DNA from: Clostridiales bacterium
GTDB lineage: Bacteria > Bacillota > Clostridia > Lachnospirales > Lachnospiraceae
Direction: 5' to 3'
DNA length: 7,148 nt
Assembly (NCBI GenBank): GCA_019418195.1
Contig: DYCJ01000133.1
Span: 1 to 7,148 of the forward strand
A program made the translations under genes and the position numbers. This document shows, piece after piece, positions 1 to 6,185 of this stretch. Each line of letters opens with the position of its first letter. Within the stretch, counting starts at the first letter, position 1. Under the pieces are notes generated by a model. The model was given only the letters and a program-made list of their open reading frames with translations, did no database searches and was not told the DNA's origin.

Positions 1-359
1 CCAATGCCGCCTCCCATCAGGAATGCCCGTTTCCCTGCTGCCTTCTCAGCCGGAAAACCGTTTCCGAGAGGTCCGATCACAGGGATCGTATCTCCTGCCT
101 GAAGCTTTGAAAACTCCTCTGTCCCCGTATTCTTTCCCGTCACGCGATACACTACGCGGAGGCTGCCGTTCTCCTTATCAATCTCACAGATACTGATCGG
201 ACGGGGAAGCAGTTTGCTTCCGTCATTGGTATACATGGAAATAAACTGTCCCGGTTTCGCTTCAGCCGCCGCCTCCGTTTTGATCCACATGCTGTAGATA
301 TCCTGTGCGAGCCTCTCCTGTGAGACGACCTGCGCATTTTCTTTTTTCTTACTTGTCAT
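1..359 (-). CDS. pyrK: Dihydroorotate dehydrogenase B electron-transfer subunit PyrK, N-terminal part (3' end cut by window)
   Basis: PyrK is the FAD and 2Fe-2S subunit that passes electrons from dihydroorotate dehydrogenase (PyrD, class 1B) to NAD+ in UMP synthesis, in the cytoplasm. The first 119 residues are visible. They show the ferredoxin-reductase-like FAD domain: RPIS at about residues 53-56 (flavin binding), GPLGNGF at 96-102, and GGGI at 116-119 opening the NAD-binding half. The family is about 250-260 residues long, so the C-terminal cysteine cluster lies beyond base 1. The ATG at 357-359 is preceded by AAAAGGAG with about 5 nt spacing, which fixes the start. It lies 61 nt downstream of pyrF with no terminator between, so the two are probably co-transcribed, with pyrD expected next. 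A 61-residue open frame inside it (152-337) is only a shadow. Confidence 0.93.
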   Translation of the reverse strand, partial: MTSKKKENAQVVSQERLAQDIYSMWIKTEAAAEAKPGQFISMYTNDGSKLLPRPISICEIDKENGSLRVVYRVTGKNTGTEEFSKLQAGDTIPVIGPLGNGFPAEKAAGKRAFLMGGGI

Positions 360-394
360 AACTGCTCCTTTTCGCACTTTTTAACAGTTCATCC

Positions 395-414
395 CGGCCC
401 TGATGATCGAGCCG
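395..414 (-). other. Small intercistronic hairpin between pyrF and pyrK
   Basis: On the minus strand CGGCTC and GGGCCG can pair around an 8-nt loop (GATCATCA), giving a 6-bp stem with one G-U pair. No U-run follows, so it is not an intrinsic terminator. It could be a processing or stability element in the pyrF-pyrK transcript, or chance. Confidence 0.25.
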
Positions 415-420
415 CTGTGT

Positions 421-1347
421 TTATTTTCCTGCAAGCGCTCCGCTGATATCAGCGATCATTGCTTCAACTGCCGCTCTGGACGCATCACCGAAGTTCTCCT
501 CGCCGTACTTCGCATATGCCTCCTGCTTATATGCCGCGATAATACCTCTCGAAGAATTCACGATAGCTCCAAGTCCGTCTTCATTGAAGAAATGCACCAG
601 ATCTTTGCCCTGGCCGCCCTGCGCACCGTATCCCGGCACGAGTATATATGCTTTCGGCATGATCTTCCTGAGGACTTTTCCCATCTCCGGATAAGTAGCT
701 CCGACTACGGCTCCCACGTAGCTGTACTCATCGCCCATGCAGTCCGCGCCCCACTCGGCAACCTTCTCTCCTGCCAGTTCATAGAGCGGACGTCCGTCGA
801 TCAGTCTGTCCTGGAACTCGCCGCTGGACGGATTGGATGTCTTGACCAGTACGAAGATTCCTTTCTTCTCTTCTTTGCAGACATTGATGAACGGATTCAC
901 CCCGTCAGAGCCGAGATACGGATTGACTGTTGCAAAATCTTCATTGAACGGAATGTACTCCCTGCTGCCCACTTTCACTTTACCGAGATGTCCTGTCGCA
1001 TATGCCGCAGAAGTCGAACCAATGTCCCCTCTCTTGATATCTCCGATCACCACAAGATCTTTTTCCTTACAGTAATCCACCGTTTTCTTAAATGCCATTA
1101 CGCCTGGCACTCCGAACTGTTCGTACATTGCGATCTGCGGCTTTACAGCGGGGATCAGGTCACAGGTCTTATCCACGATTTCCTTATTAAACTGCCAGAT
1201 TGCCTCTGCTGCTCCTTCAAGTGTTTCTCCGTATTCCGCAAACGCCTTATCCTGCACATGCTTAGGGATATAGTTCAGCATCGGATCAAGTCCGACTACG
1301 ATCGGCGCTCCTGTCTTTTTGATCTTTTCCACTAATTTGTTGATCAT
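421..1347 (-). CDS. pyrF: Orotidine-5'-phosphate decarboxylase, type 2
   Basis: This enzyme converts orotidine 5'-monophosphate to UMP plus CO2, the last step of de novo UMP synthesis, in the cytoplasm. The 308-residue length fits the longer type 2 form of the family. Visible motifs are VGLDP (18-22), AVKPQ (67-71) and the catalytic Lys-Asp signature GDIKRGDIG (102-110; D103, K105, D108). PGYGAQGG (238-245) and SSRG (265-268) form the phosphate-binding end of the barrel. The ATG at 1345-1347 follows GGAGG at 1356-1360 with 8 nt spacing. The gene is first in a pyrF-pyrK operon and has its own promoter at 1390-1418. The implied leader is only about 35 nt, too short for a PyrR-type attenuator. 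The opposite strand is open for almost the whole gene but has no coding evidence. Confidence 0.97.
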   Translation of the reverse strand: MINKLVEKIKKTGAPIVVGLDPMLNYIPKHVQDKAFAEYGETLEGAAEAIWQFNKEIVDKTCDLIPAVKPQIAMYEQFGVPGVMAFKKTVDYCKEKDLVVIGDIKRGDIGSTSAAYATGHLGKVKVGSREYIPFNEDFATVNPYLGSDGVNPFINVCKEEKKGIFVLVKTSNPSSGEFQDRLIDGRPLYELAGEKVAEWGADCMGDEYSYVGAVVGATYPEMGKVLRKIMPKAYILVPGYGAQGGQGKDLVHFFNEDGLGAIVNSSRGIIAAYKQEAYAKYGEENFGDASRAAVEAMIADISGALAGK

Positions 1348-1389
1348 CTGCTATTCCTCCGTTTTCACAATCTGATATACCTGTTCCTT

Positions 1390-1418
1390 ATCATACCATA
1401 AGTCCGTCCCTTAGTAAA
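1390..1418 (-). promoter_or_regulatory. Probable sigma-A promoter of pyrF-pyrK
   Basis: The minus strand carries TTTACT (1413-1418; 4/6 match to the -35 consensus), a 17-nt spacer, and TATGAT (1390-1395; 5/6 match to the -10 consensus). A TGG directly before the -10 gives an extended -10 (TGn). Transcription should start near 1383, about 35 nt before pyrF. The -35 box overlaps the U-tract of the upstream terminator. Confidence 0.6.
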
Positions 1419-1459
1419 ACAAAAAGAAACGCCTGAAGTCTCTGTTTCTTCAGACGTTT
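1416..1459 (-). terminator. Intrinsic terminator of the CD225-DUF2752 unit
   Basis: Arms at 1448-1459 and 1427-1438 form a 12-bp stem around a 9-nt loop. On the minus strand the single non-Watson-Crick position is a U-G wobble, whereas on the plus strand it is a C-A mismatch. The stem is followed on the minus strand by C, T5, G, T4. Both points fix the direction as minus. It lies 12 nt past the stop codon of the DUF2752 gene. Confidence 0.9.
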
Positions 1460-1471
1460 TCACCAAATCTC

Positions 1472-1924
1472 TCACAATATCTGTGTAAAACCTCCCGGAG
1501 CGAGCAGTGTGAACGGAAATACGGGAATATTCCTGAGCACGCCGTATACAAATACGATAGCAAGGATCCATCCAAGCAGCTTCACACTGATCCTTCGGTC
1601 CACATGATTTCCTCCCGTAAACATCCAGTCGACCGCACGGGCTGCGATATACAGACCGATCAGTGGCAGAAGGATGGTCATGAGCGGATTATAGCAAAAC
1701 GCATCCTTAAACTGCAGATGGAGAATAGAATAACATGCTCTCCCCGCTCCGCATCCCGGACAGTACAGACCGGTCATCATATAAAAAATACAGGGCAGCG
1801 GATAGCTGTGCGGATTATGATGATACAGATAGAAGGCCCCCACAGCACAGACCGCTCCCGCACAAAGTACGAGAGCGATCCTCATTTTTTTGTTCTGTTG
1901 AATGCGCACTGCCAATTTCAGCAT
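1472..1924 (-). CDS. DUF2752 membrane protein
   Basis: This 150-residue protein has the DUF2752 signature: a proline/cysteine segment followed by TGLYCPGCGAGRA (51-63, with CPGCG at 55-59), then an F-x-N-P segment (FCYNP, 76-80). Hydrophobic stretches at about 17-34, 81-97 and 115-131 predict three membrane helices, with the CPGCG motif between the first two. The biochemical function of the family is unknown. The two cysteines could bind metal or form a disulfide, but this is inference. The ATG (1922-1924) is the first start after an in-frame stop. The best ribosome binding site (AAAGGA, 1938-1943) is unusually far away and lies near the stop of the upstream gene. Translation may therefore be coupled across the 21-nt gap, or the true start may differ by a few codons. 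It is the last gene before the terminator. Confidence 0.85.
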   Translation of the reverse strand: MLKLAVRIQQNKKMRIALVLCAGAVCAVGAFYLYHHNPHSYPLPCIFYMMTGLYCPGCGAGRACYSILHLQFKDAFCYNPLMTILLPLIGLYIAARAVDWMFTGGNHVDRRISVKLLGWILAIVFVYGVLRNIPVFPFTLLAPGGFTQIL

Positions 1925-1945
1925 TGTTCAAACCGATTCCTTTGA

Positions 1946-2527
1946 TTAATAATAATAGTAATAAGAATCCATAGCGCCCATAGCTGCCATTACAGCGACA
2001 ATAATATTTGCGATCACACCGACGGCTGCAGCCACGATGATCCATATCTTTGCTGTCTTCGCAGATTTCTGCGCCTCTTCATAGTTTCCTGCGTTCATTG
2101 CGCTGTTGATCTTTGTAGCGTATACAATACCTACAACACCGAACGGAAGACAGCAGCAAACCGTCGTTATGATCGACAGTACCAGATACGGAACCCAGTT
2201 GACCGGCTTCTCCGGCTCATAGGATGACTGGTATGCCGGCGGTGTCTGATACTGAGTATTCTGATAATCAGACGTATAAGTATTCTGATACTGCGCATAC
2301 GGATCCTGGTACTGAGTGTTCTGATCCTGCTGTGCAGCCGTATCCTGCTGTGCTGCTGTATTCTGCGAAGCGGCGGCATCCGGCTGTGCTGCTGTATTCT
2401 GCGAAGCAGCGGCATCCGGCTGTGCTGCTGTATTGCCGGCAGATGCTGTATCCGGCTGTTCAGCTCCGCAATGCGGACAGAACTTTGAGCCTTCCGGGAT
2501 TTCCTGATAACATTTGATGCAATTCAT
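1946..2527 (-). CDS. Zinc-ribbon and CD225/dispanin-domain membrane protein
   Basis: The 193-residue protein has three parts. Residues 1-22 are a zinc ribbon with cysteines C3, C6, C17 and C20 (CxxC-x10-CxxC). Residues 25-108 are a low-complexity Ala/Gln/Asp then Tyr/Gln/Asn-rich linker, with two 12-residue tandem repeats (NTAAQPDAAASQ at 32-43 and 44-55) and two QNTQYQ copies (69-74, 89-94). Residues 109-183 are a CD225 domain with two membrane helices (about 113-137 and 161-182). Between the helices lies the family's cytoplasmic loop (YATKINSAMNAGNYEEAQKS, about 136-155). The tail ends in five tyrosines. CD225 proteins include animal IFITM/dispanins; bacterial members are uncharacterised. 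A GAGG ribosome binding site lies 8 nt before the ATG (2525-2527). It is the first gene of a two-gene unit with the DUF2752 gene. Confidence 0.9.
   Translation of the reverse strand: MNCIKCYQEIPEGSKFCPHCGAEQPDTASAGNTAAQPDAAASQNTAAQPDAAASQNTAAQQDTAAQQDQNTQYQDPYAQYQNTYTSDYQNTQYQTPPAYQSSYEPEKPVNWVPYLVLSIITTVCCCLPFGVVGIVYATKINSAMNAGNYEEAQKSAKTAKIWIIVAAAVGVIANIIVAVMAAMGAMDSYYYYY
2351..2434. repeat. In-frame 36-bp tandem repeat, two full copies plus 12 bp
   Basis: Units at 2351-2386 and 2387-2422 differ at one base, and the first 12 bp recur at 2423-2434. The period is 12 codons, so copy-number change keeps the frame of the zinc-ribbon/CD225 protein and only lengthens or shortens its linker. The near identity suggests recent duplication or slippage. 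Confidence 0.93.
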
Positions 2528-2553
2528 TTCTCATACCTCACTCTCATTATTGT

Positions 2554-2583
2554 ATTATACGTATTACGGTACTGCATTAATAA
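2554..2583 (-). promoter_or_regulatory. Possible promoter of the CD225-DUF2752 unit
   Basis: A perfect TATAAT lies at 2554-2559 on the minus strand, 26 nt before the start codon. The best -35 candidate, TTATTA at 2578-2583 with 18 nt spacing, is weak (3/6). No terminator is visible between the upstream ECF gene and this point, so read-through is also possible. Confidence 0.4.
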
Positions 2584-2607
2584 TACCATTGAATGAGGCA
2601 AAAATCA

Positions 2608-3216
2608 TCAAAAAGTTTGTAAATTTTTCACCGGATGGATCATACCGGTCTTCATCAGCACCGGTCTGAGCGCATTGTACAACACACCTGCGATGACAAC
2701 CGACAATACCGCATTTACGAAAGTCGCTGCCGTACTCCACTTGGCCAGCACTTCCGCGATCTGCTGCGGCTGCCCGAGTATATACTGATTGTAGAAAAAT
2801 CCGGCAAGCGGATCCGCGATCACGTTGAAAGCGAGACCGGCAATTGAAGCGATCATACTCCAGCGGAAAATATATTTCTTATCCGTGCTTTCATTGATCT
2901 TTGCGATCCTGTGAGCGACCAGTCCCGTGATCAGCCCGATACACAGCTTCAGGACGAAGGTCTTTGGCGCACCTGTGATATATACCGGATCCATCATGTC
3001 GGCAATTCCCATTCCGATCGCGCCGGCCAGGCCGCCGTACCACCCGCCCAGGATCAGGGCCGCCAGCACACAGAATGCATTTCCGACATGGAAAGATGTC
3101 GCCCCGCCTCCCGGCAGTGGTATCTTTATCTGTAAAAATGTAAAAGTCACAAAACACAGGGCTGCCATCAATCCGGTCTGTGCCAGTTTTATCAACGTTT
3201 CATTTCTTCTTTCCAT
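2608..3216 (-). CDS. ECF transporter S component (substrate unknown)
   Basis: The S component is the membrane substrate-binding subunit of an energy-coupling factor importer for vitamins or other micronutrients. The 202-residue protein has about six hydrophobic segments (near 12-30, 45-62, 64-80, 86-103, 118-140, 163-184). The first helix has the small-residue start (GLMAALCF) that typically contacts the T subunit. The segment FHVGNAFCVLAALILGGWYG and the following GLAGAIGMGIADMMDP resemble the riboflavin-type S-component family (ECF-ribofla_trS, PF07155). TFVLKLCIGLITGLV (87-101) also fits. Family membership does not fix the ligand. No EcfA or EcfT genes are nearby, so it presumably shares a module encoded elsewhere. 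GAGGA lies 7 nt before the ATG. The 87-nt gap from the GTPase gene holds no terminator or riboswitch that I can recognise. Confidence 0.88.
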   Translation of the reverse strand: MERRNETLIKLAQTGLMAALCFVTFTFLQIKIPLPGGGATSFHVGNAFCVLAALILGGWYGGLAGAIGMGIADMMDPVYITGAPKTFVLKLCIGLITGLVAHRIAKINESTDKKYIFRWSMIASIAGLAFNVIADPLAGFFYNQYILGQPQQIAEVLAKWSTAATFVNAVLSVVIAGVLYNALRPVLMKTGMIHPVKNLQTF

Positions 3217-3303
3217 AGGTGATTCCTCTTTTCTGTATAAACTTATCTGCTACAGTATATTATCACCTGACTGGTTTTATTAAAACGTCCACTTTCTTTC
3301 TTT

Positions 3304-6066
3304 TTATACAGTCCAGTTTTTCCTGCCCAGTCTCACCTGCTCCATTTCTTTTGCAGTATCCTCCTCCAGATAGTCAAAAAGATATGTCCTCAAAATATCT
3401 CCTCTGCCAAGATGTTCCCCGCGGATTTCCTTTAACGCAAGCTCTACTTCTTCCTTCAGCCCAGCCGCAGACATACGGTGTGCTCCCTGCCCGAGGATGA
3501 TAACCTGCTCCAGTGCGTCCGATGTAGCCACAACCACATGATGGTTTCTGGAGATTTTCCGCACAGTCTTCTCGATATACTGGTCCGCTGTCTCTGCTTC
3601 CTTCGTATAGACGATATGGATATTGTGGTATTTGGAAATCTCGCCGGGATTTCCCTCTACCTTATAAGCGTCAAAGACAAGTATCAGGGTACATTTCCGG
3701 TATCCCTGGTAATTACAGAGAATATCTGCAAGTTTACCCCTGGCTGCCGCCAGATCGATCTCTGAGAGTTCCCGCAGCTCGTCCCACGCAAAGATAATAT
3801 TGTATCCGTCTACCAGAAGATATTCTTCTCCGTCCGGTTTCTTCCTCTTGCCGGACGGCATATTTTTCCTGTCTGATGTCTCGTCCTGACGCATCTTTCT
3901 CCGCTCATCTGCCTGATCAGACGACACTTTCACCGGCGTGCTGCTGACATTCCGCCTGACCGGATCCGGTGTGCGCACGTAGATCGCATCCAGTTCTTCC
4001 TGCGTAAGCTCGATCGTCCTTGAAGCCGCCCGGACAGCAGCGGCTTTGGCAGACCGCCGCTGCTCCCCGCCTTCCGCCTGCTCTGATGTATGTTTCAGCG
4101 GACTCTCTACATGCATATGATCCTCTACCTGATACCAGGGTACGATAAACCCTGCCCCGTGGGCACAGAATACGGAATCCGCAGTGTTTTCAAGATCACT
4201 TTCCGGATCATAGCCGATTTCCCCCACAACTTCCTCTTCATTATGGCAGATGTCATATCCCTTCAGCGTGCAGAACATTCTGCCAAATCCGCCGGTATAT
4301 GCCGCAAACTCTTTCTGATAACCTCGCATTTCCGATACCGGGGCACTGCCTGTAAGAACTGCCAGCTCACCCTCTGTCTCCGGACCGGAAAACGTACCGT
4401 TCATCCTCTGGATATCATTCATCGCCTTCCCTACATTTTCCATGGGAAGCTCCATACGGAATTCATAATACGGCTCCAGAAGGACACTCCGGGCTTTCAT
4501 CAGTCCCTGGCGGACCGCCCGGTATGTGGCCTGACGGAAATCTCCGCCCTCTGTGTGCTTCTGGTGCGCCCGCCCTGATATCAGGGTGATGCGCACATCG
4601 GTAAGTACAGATCCTGTCAGTACACCCCTGTGTTCCTTTTCATCCAGATGTGTCAGGACCAGCCTCTGCCAGTTACGGTCAAGGATATCTTCGCTGCATT
4701 CAGAAGCGAACTGCATGCCAGAGCCTCTTTCACCCGGCTCCAGCAGAAGATGCACTTCCGCATAATGCCGCAATGGCTCGAAGTGTCCGACTCCCTCTGC
4801 CGGTCCGGCGATCGTCTCTTTATATATGATCCGGCCCTCTCTGAACTCTGTCAGGACTCCGTACCGTTCCTTGATCAGGTGCTGCAGCACTTCTGTCTGC
4901 ACCTCACCCATAAGCTGGATATGTATTTCCTGCGTCTCCTCCGCCCAGACGATGTGGAGCTCCGGTTCTTCCTCCTCAAGCTGCCGCAGGTTCAGAAGCA
5001 TTGCATGGACGTCACACTCTTCCGGCAGTTCGATCCGATAAGTCAGGACCGGTTCGAGCACCGGGATATCCGAATCTGACTCCGCGCCAATCCCTTGTCC
5101 GGGATACGTTCCTTCCAGACCTGTCACTGCACAGACCATTCCTGCCCGTACATTTTGAGCCAGTTCATACTTATCACCGGAATATATGCGGATCTGATTT
5201 ACTTTTCCATCTATTCCCGGAAGCGTTTCCTTCACTTTCAGGTCTCCGCCTGTCACCTTCAGATAAGTCAGCCTGTTTCCCTGCGGATCTCTTGCAATCT
5301 TATACACCTTCGCTCCGAATGTTTCCGAATATTCCGGGCAGATACTGTATTCCCTGATTCCGTCCAGCAGCTCTGTGATGCCCTGTGCTTTCAAGGCAGA
5401 CCCAAACCAGCATGGGAACACTTTCCGTTCAGCCACTACCCGCCTCAGTGTATCTCTCGCGATATTCCCTGCCTCAAGATATTCTTCCAGCATCTCGTCA
5501 TCACATACTGCAAGACTCTCAAGTGCATCCGGTTCTCCTTCTGATATCCGTTCAAAATCCGTACACCCCTCATCCAGCCGGTTCTTCAGTTCTGCCATCA
5601 GCGCATCTCTGTCCGTTCCTTCCCTGTCCATCTTATTGACGAACAGAAAGACCGGTACCCCATATCGTTTCAGCAGCCGCCACAGCGTCACAGTATGCCC
5701 CTGCACTCCGTCCGCTCCGCTGATCACCAGGACCGCATAGTCCAATACCTGCAGCACACGCTCCATCTCAGCTGAGAAATCCACGTGTCCCGGCGTATCG
5801 AGAAGCGTAAGCTCCATATCTTTCCATTTCATGACTGCCTGCTTGGAAAAGATCGTGATCCCGCGTTCCCTCTCCATCTCATATGTATCCAGAAATGCAT
5901 CGCCGTGATCTACTCTCCCCATATCCCGGATACTGCCGCTTAAATAAAGCATTCCCTCCGAGAGCGTTGTTTTCCCGGCATCCACATGGGCCAGGATGCC
6001 GATATTGAGATGTCTCATCCCTTGTCCGGCAGTCTTGTTATCTTTATTATCAGACGTATTTCCCAT
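3304..6066 (-). CDS. TetM/EF-G-like ribosomal GTPase fused to a C-terminal NYN (YacP/Rae1-like) nuclease domain
   Basis: The protein has 920 residues, whereas Tet(M) has about 640. Its GTPase motifs are intact: G1 AHVDAGKTT (26-34), G2 RGIT (68-71), G3 DTPGH (90-94, with the catalytic-type His94), G4 NKMD (144-147) and G5 GSALK (222-226). EF-G-like domains II-V follow to about residue 656 and include LLEPYYEFRMELP (529-541) and LKGYD (601-605). A charged, probably disordered linker (about 657-745) contains a TQEELDAIYVRTPDPVRR block. Residues 748-915 form an NYN/PIN-fold domain with LLVDGYN (750-756), VFDAY (797-801), ETAD (825-828) and ATSDALEQ (847-854). D753 and D828 match the two catalytic aspartates of Bacillus Rae1 (YacP), which cuts mRNA in the ribosomal A site. 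The start ATG has AAAGGGG 8 nt upstream. Family databases often call such genes tetracycline-resistance proteins, but resistance is doubtful here. Confidence 0.93.
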   Translation of the reverse strand: MGNTSDNKDNKTAGQGMRHLNIGILAHVDAGKTTLSEGMLYLSGSIRDMGRVDHGDAFLDTYEMERERGITIFSKQAVMKWKDMELTLLDTPGHVDFSAEMERVLQVLDYAVLVISGADGVQGHTVTLWRLLKRYGVPVFLFVNKMDREGTDRDALMAELKNRLDEGCTDFERISEGEPDALESLAVCDDEMLEEYLEAGNIARDTLRRVVAERKVFPCWFGSALKAQGITELLDGIREYSICPEYSETFGAKVYKIARDPQGNRLTYLKVTGGDLKVKETLPGIDGKVNQIRIYSGDKYELAQNVRAGMVCAVTGLEGTYPGQGIGAESDSDIPVLEPVLTYRIELPEECDVHAMLLNLRQLEEEEPELHIVWAEETQEIHIQLMGEVQTEVLQHLIKERYGVLTEFREGRIIYKETIAGPAEGVGHFEPLRHYAEVHLLLEPGERGSGMQFASECSEDILDRNWQRLVLTHLDEKEHRGVLTGSVLTDVRITLISGRAHQKHTEGGDFRQATYRAVRQGLMKARSVLLEPYYEFRMELPMENVGKAMNDIQRMNGTFSGPETEGELAVLTGSAPVSEMRGYQKEFAAYTGGFGRMFCTLKGYDICHNEEEVVGEIGYDPESDLENTADSVFCAHGAGFIVPWYQVEDHMHVESPLKHTSEQAEGGEQRRSAKAAAVRAASRTIELTQEELDAIYVRTPDPVRRNVSSTPVKVSSDQADERRKMRQDETSDRKNMPSGKRKKPDGEEYLLVDGYNIIFAWDELRELSEIDLAAARGKLADILCNYQGYRKCTLILVFDAYKVEGNPGEISKYHNIHIVYTKEAETADQYIEKTVRKISRNHHVVVATSDALEQVIILGQGAHRMSAAGLKEEVELALKEIRGEHLGRGDILRTYLFDYLEEDTAKEMEQVRLGRKNWTV

Positions 6067-6086
6067 AGAAAATACCCCTTTCTGTC

Positions 6087-6110
6087 TATAATTATGCTTT
6101 CATAATCATA
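6087..6110. promoter_or_regulatory. 24-bp near-palindrome overlapping the -10 box (candidate operator)
   Basis: Ten-base arms (6101-6110 and 6087-6096) flank a 4-base centre, with 9 of 10 positions symmetric. One arm contains the -10 hexamer of the promoter upstream of the GTPase gene, a typical place for a repressor to bind. Because transcription should begin inside the palindrome, it would not be fully copied into RNA, which favours a DNA operator. The arms are AT-rich, so chance is possible. Confidence 0.4.
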
Positions 6111-6133
6111 GCACAGAAAGAGGTATAAGTCGA
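6105..6133 (-). promoter_or_regulatory. Probable promoter of the TetM-like/NYN gene
   Basis: The minus strand carries TCGACT (6128-6133; 4/6 of the -35 consensus), a 17-nt spacer, and TATGAT (6105-6110; 5/6 of the -10 consensus) preceded by TGC, an extended -10. The predicted leader of about 32 nt leaves no room for the long attenuator known ahead of tet(M) on Tn916-type elements. Confidence 0.55.
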
Positions 6134-6185
6134 TAAATCATTATTTTCTGCAATCGGCACGTACTGACCTGTCATTTGCTTTCCA

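Noticed and set aside
403..1335. A 310-codon open frame on the plus strand, antisense to pyrF
   Set aside because: Its translation resembles no known family, is rich in Cys, His and Arg as expected of a shadow frame, and has no clear ribosome binding site. The minus-strand pyrF is unmistakable.
1365..1571. A 68-codon minus-strand frame running through the terminator
   Set aside because: It overlaps the end of the DUF2752 gene, spans the terminator hairpin, and has no family resemblance.
2224..2517. Repetitive plus-strand frame and short repeats, considered as a CRISPR-like array or separate gene
   Set aside because: The repeats are directly adjacent with no spacers, and they have a 12-codon period in frame with the zinc-ribbon/CD225 protein.
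3274..3286. Palindrome GTTTTATTAAAAC downstream of the GTPase gene, considered as a terminator
   Set aside because: The stem is only A-T pairs plus one G-C, and no U-run follows on the minus strand.
3217..3303. Possible riboswitch or promoter ahead of the ECF S component
   Set aside because: The gap is too short for known vitamin riboswitches. A GATAAT-like hexamer is present, but no -35 box sits at acceptable spacing.
4090..5740. Several plus-strand open frames of 70-162 codons across the GTPase gene
   Set aside because: They are antisense to a gene with continuous, family-matching sequence, overlap each other in different frames, and show no recognisable domain.
3304..6066. Horizontally acquired tetracycline-resistance gene on a mobile element
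   Set aside because: There are no integrase, transposase, inverted repeats or leader peptide nearby. The neighbours are housekeeping genes, and the key TetM loop is missing.
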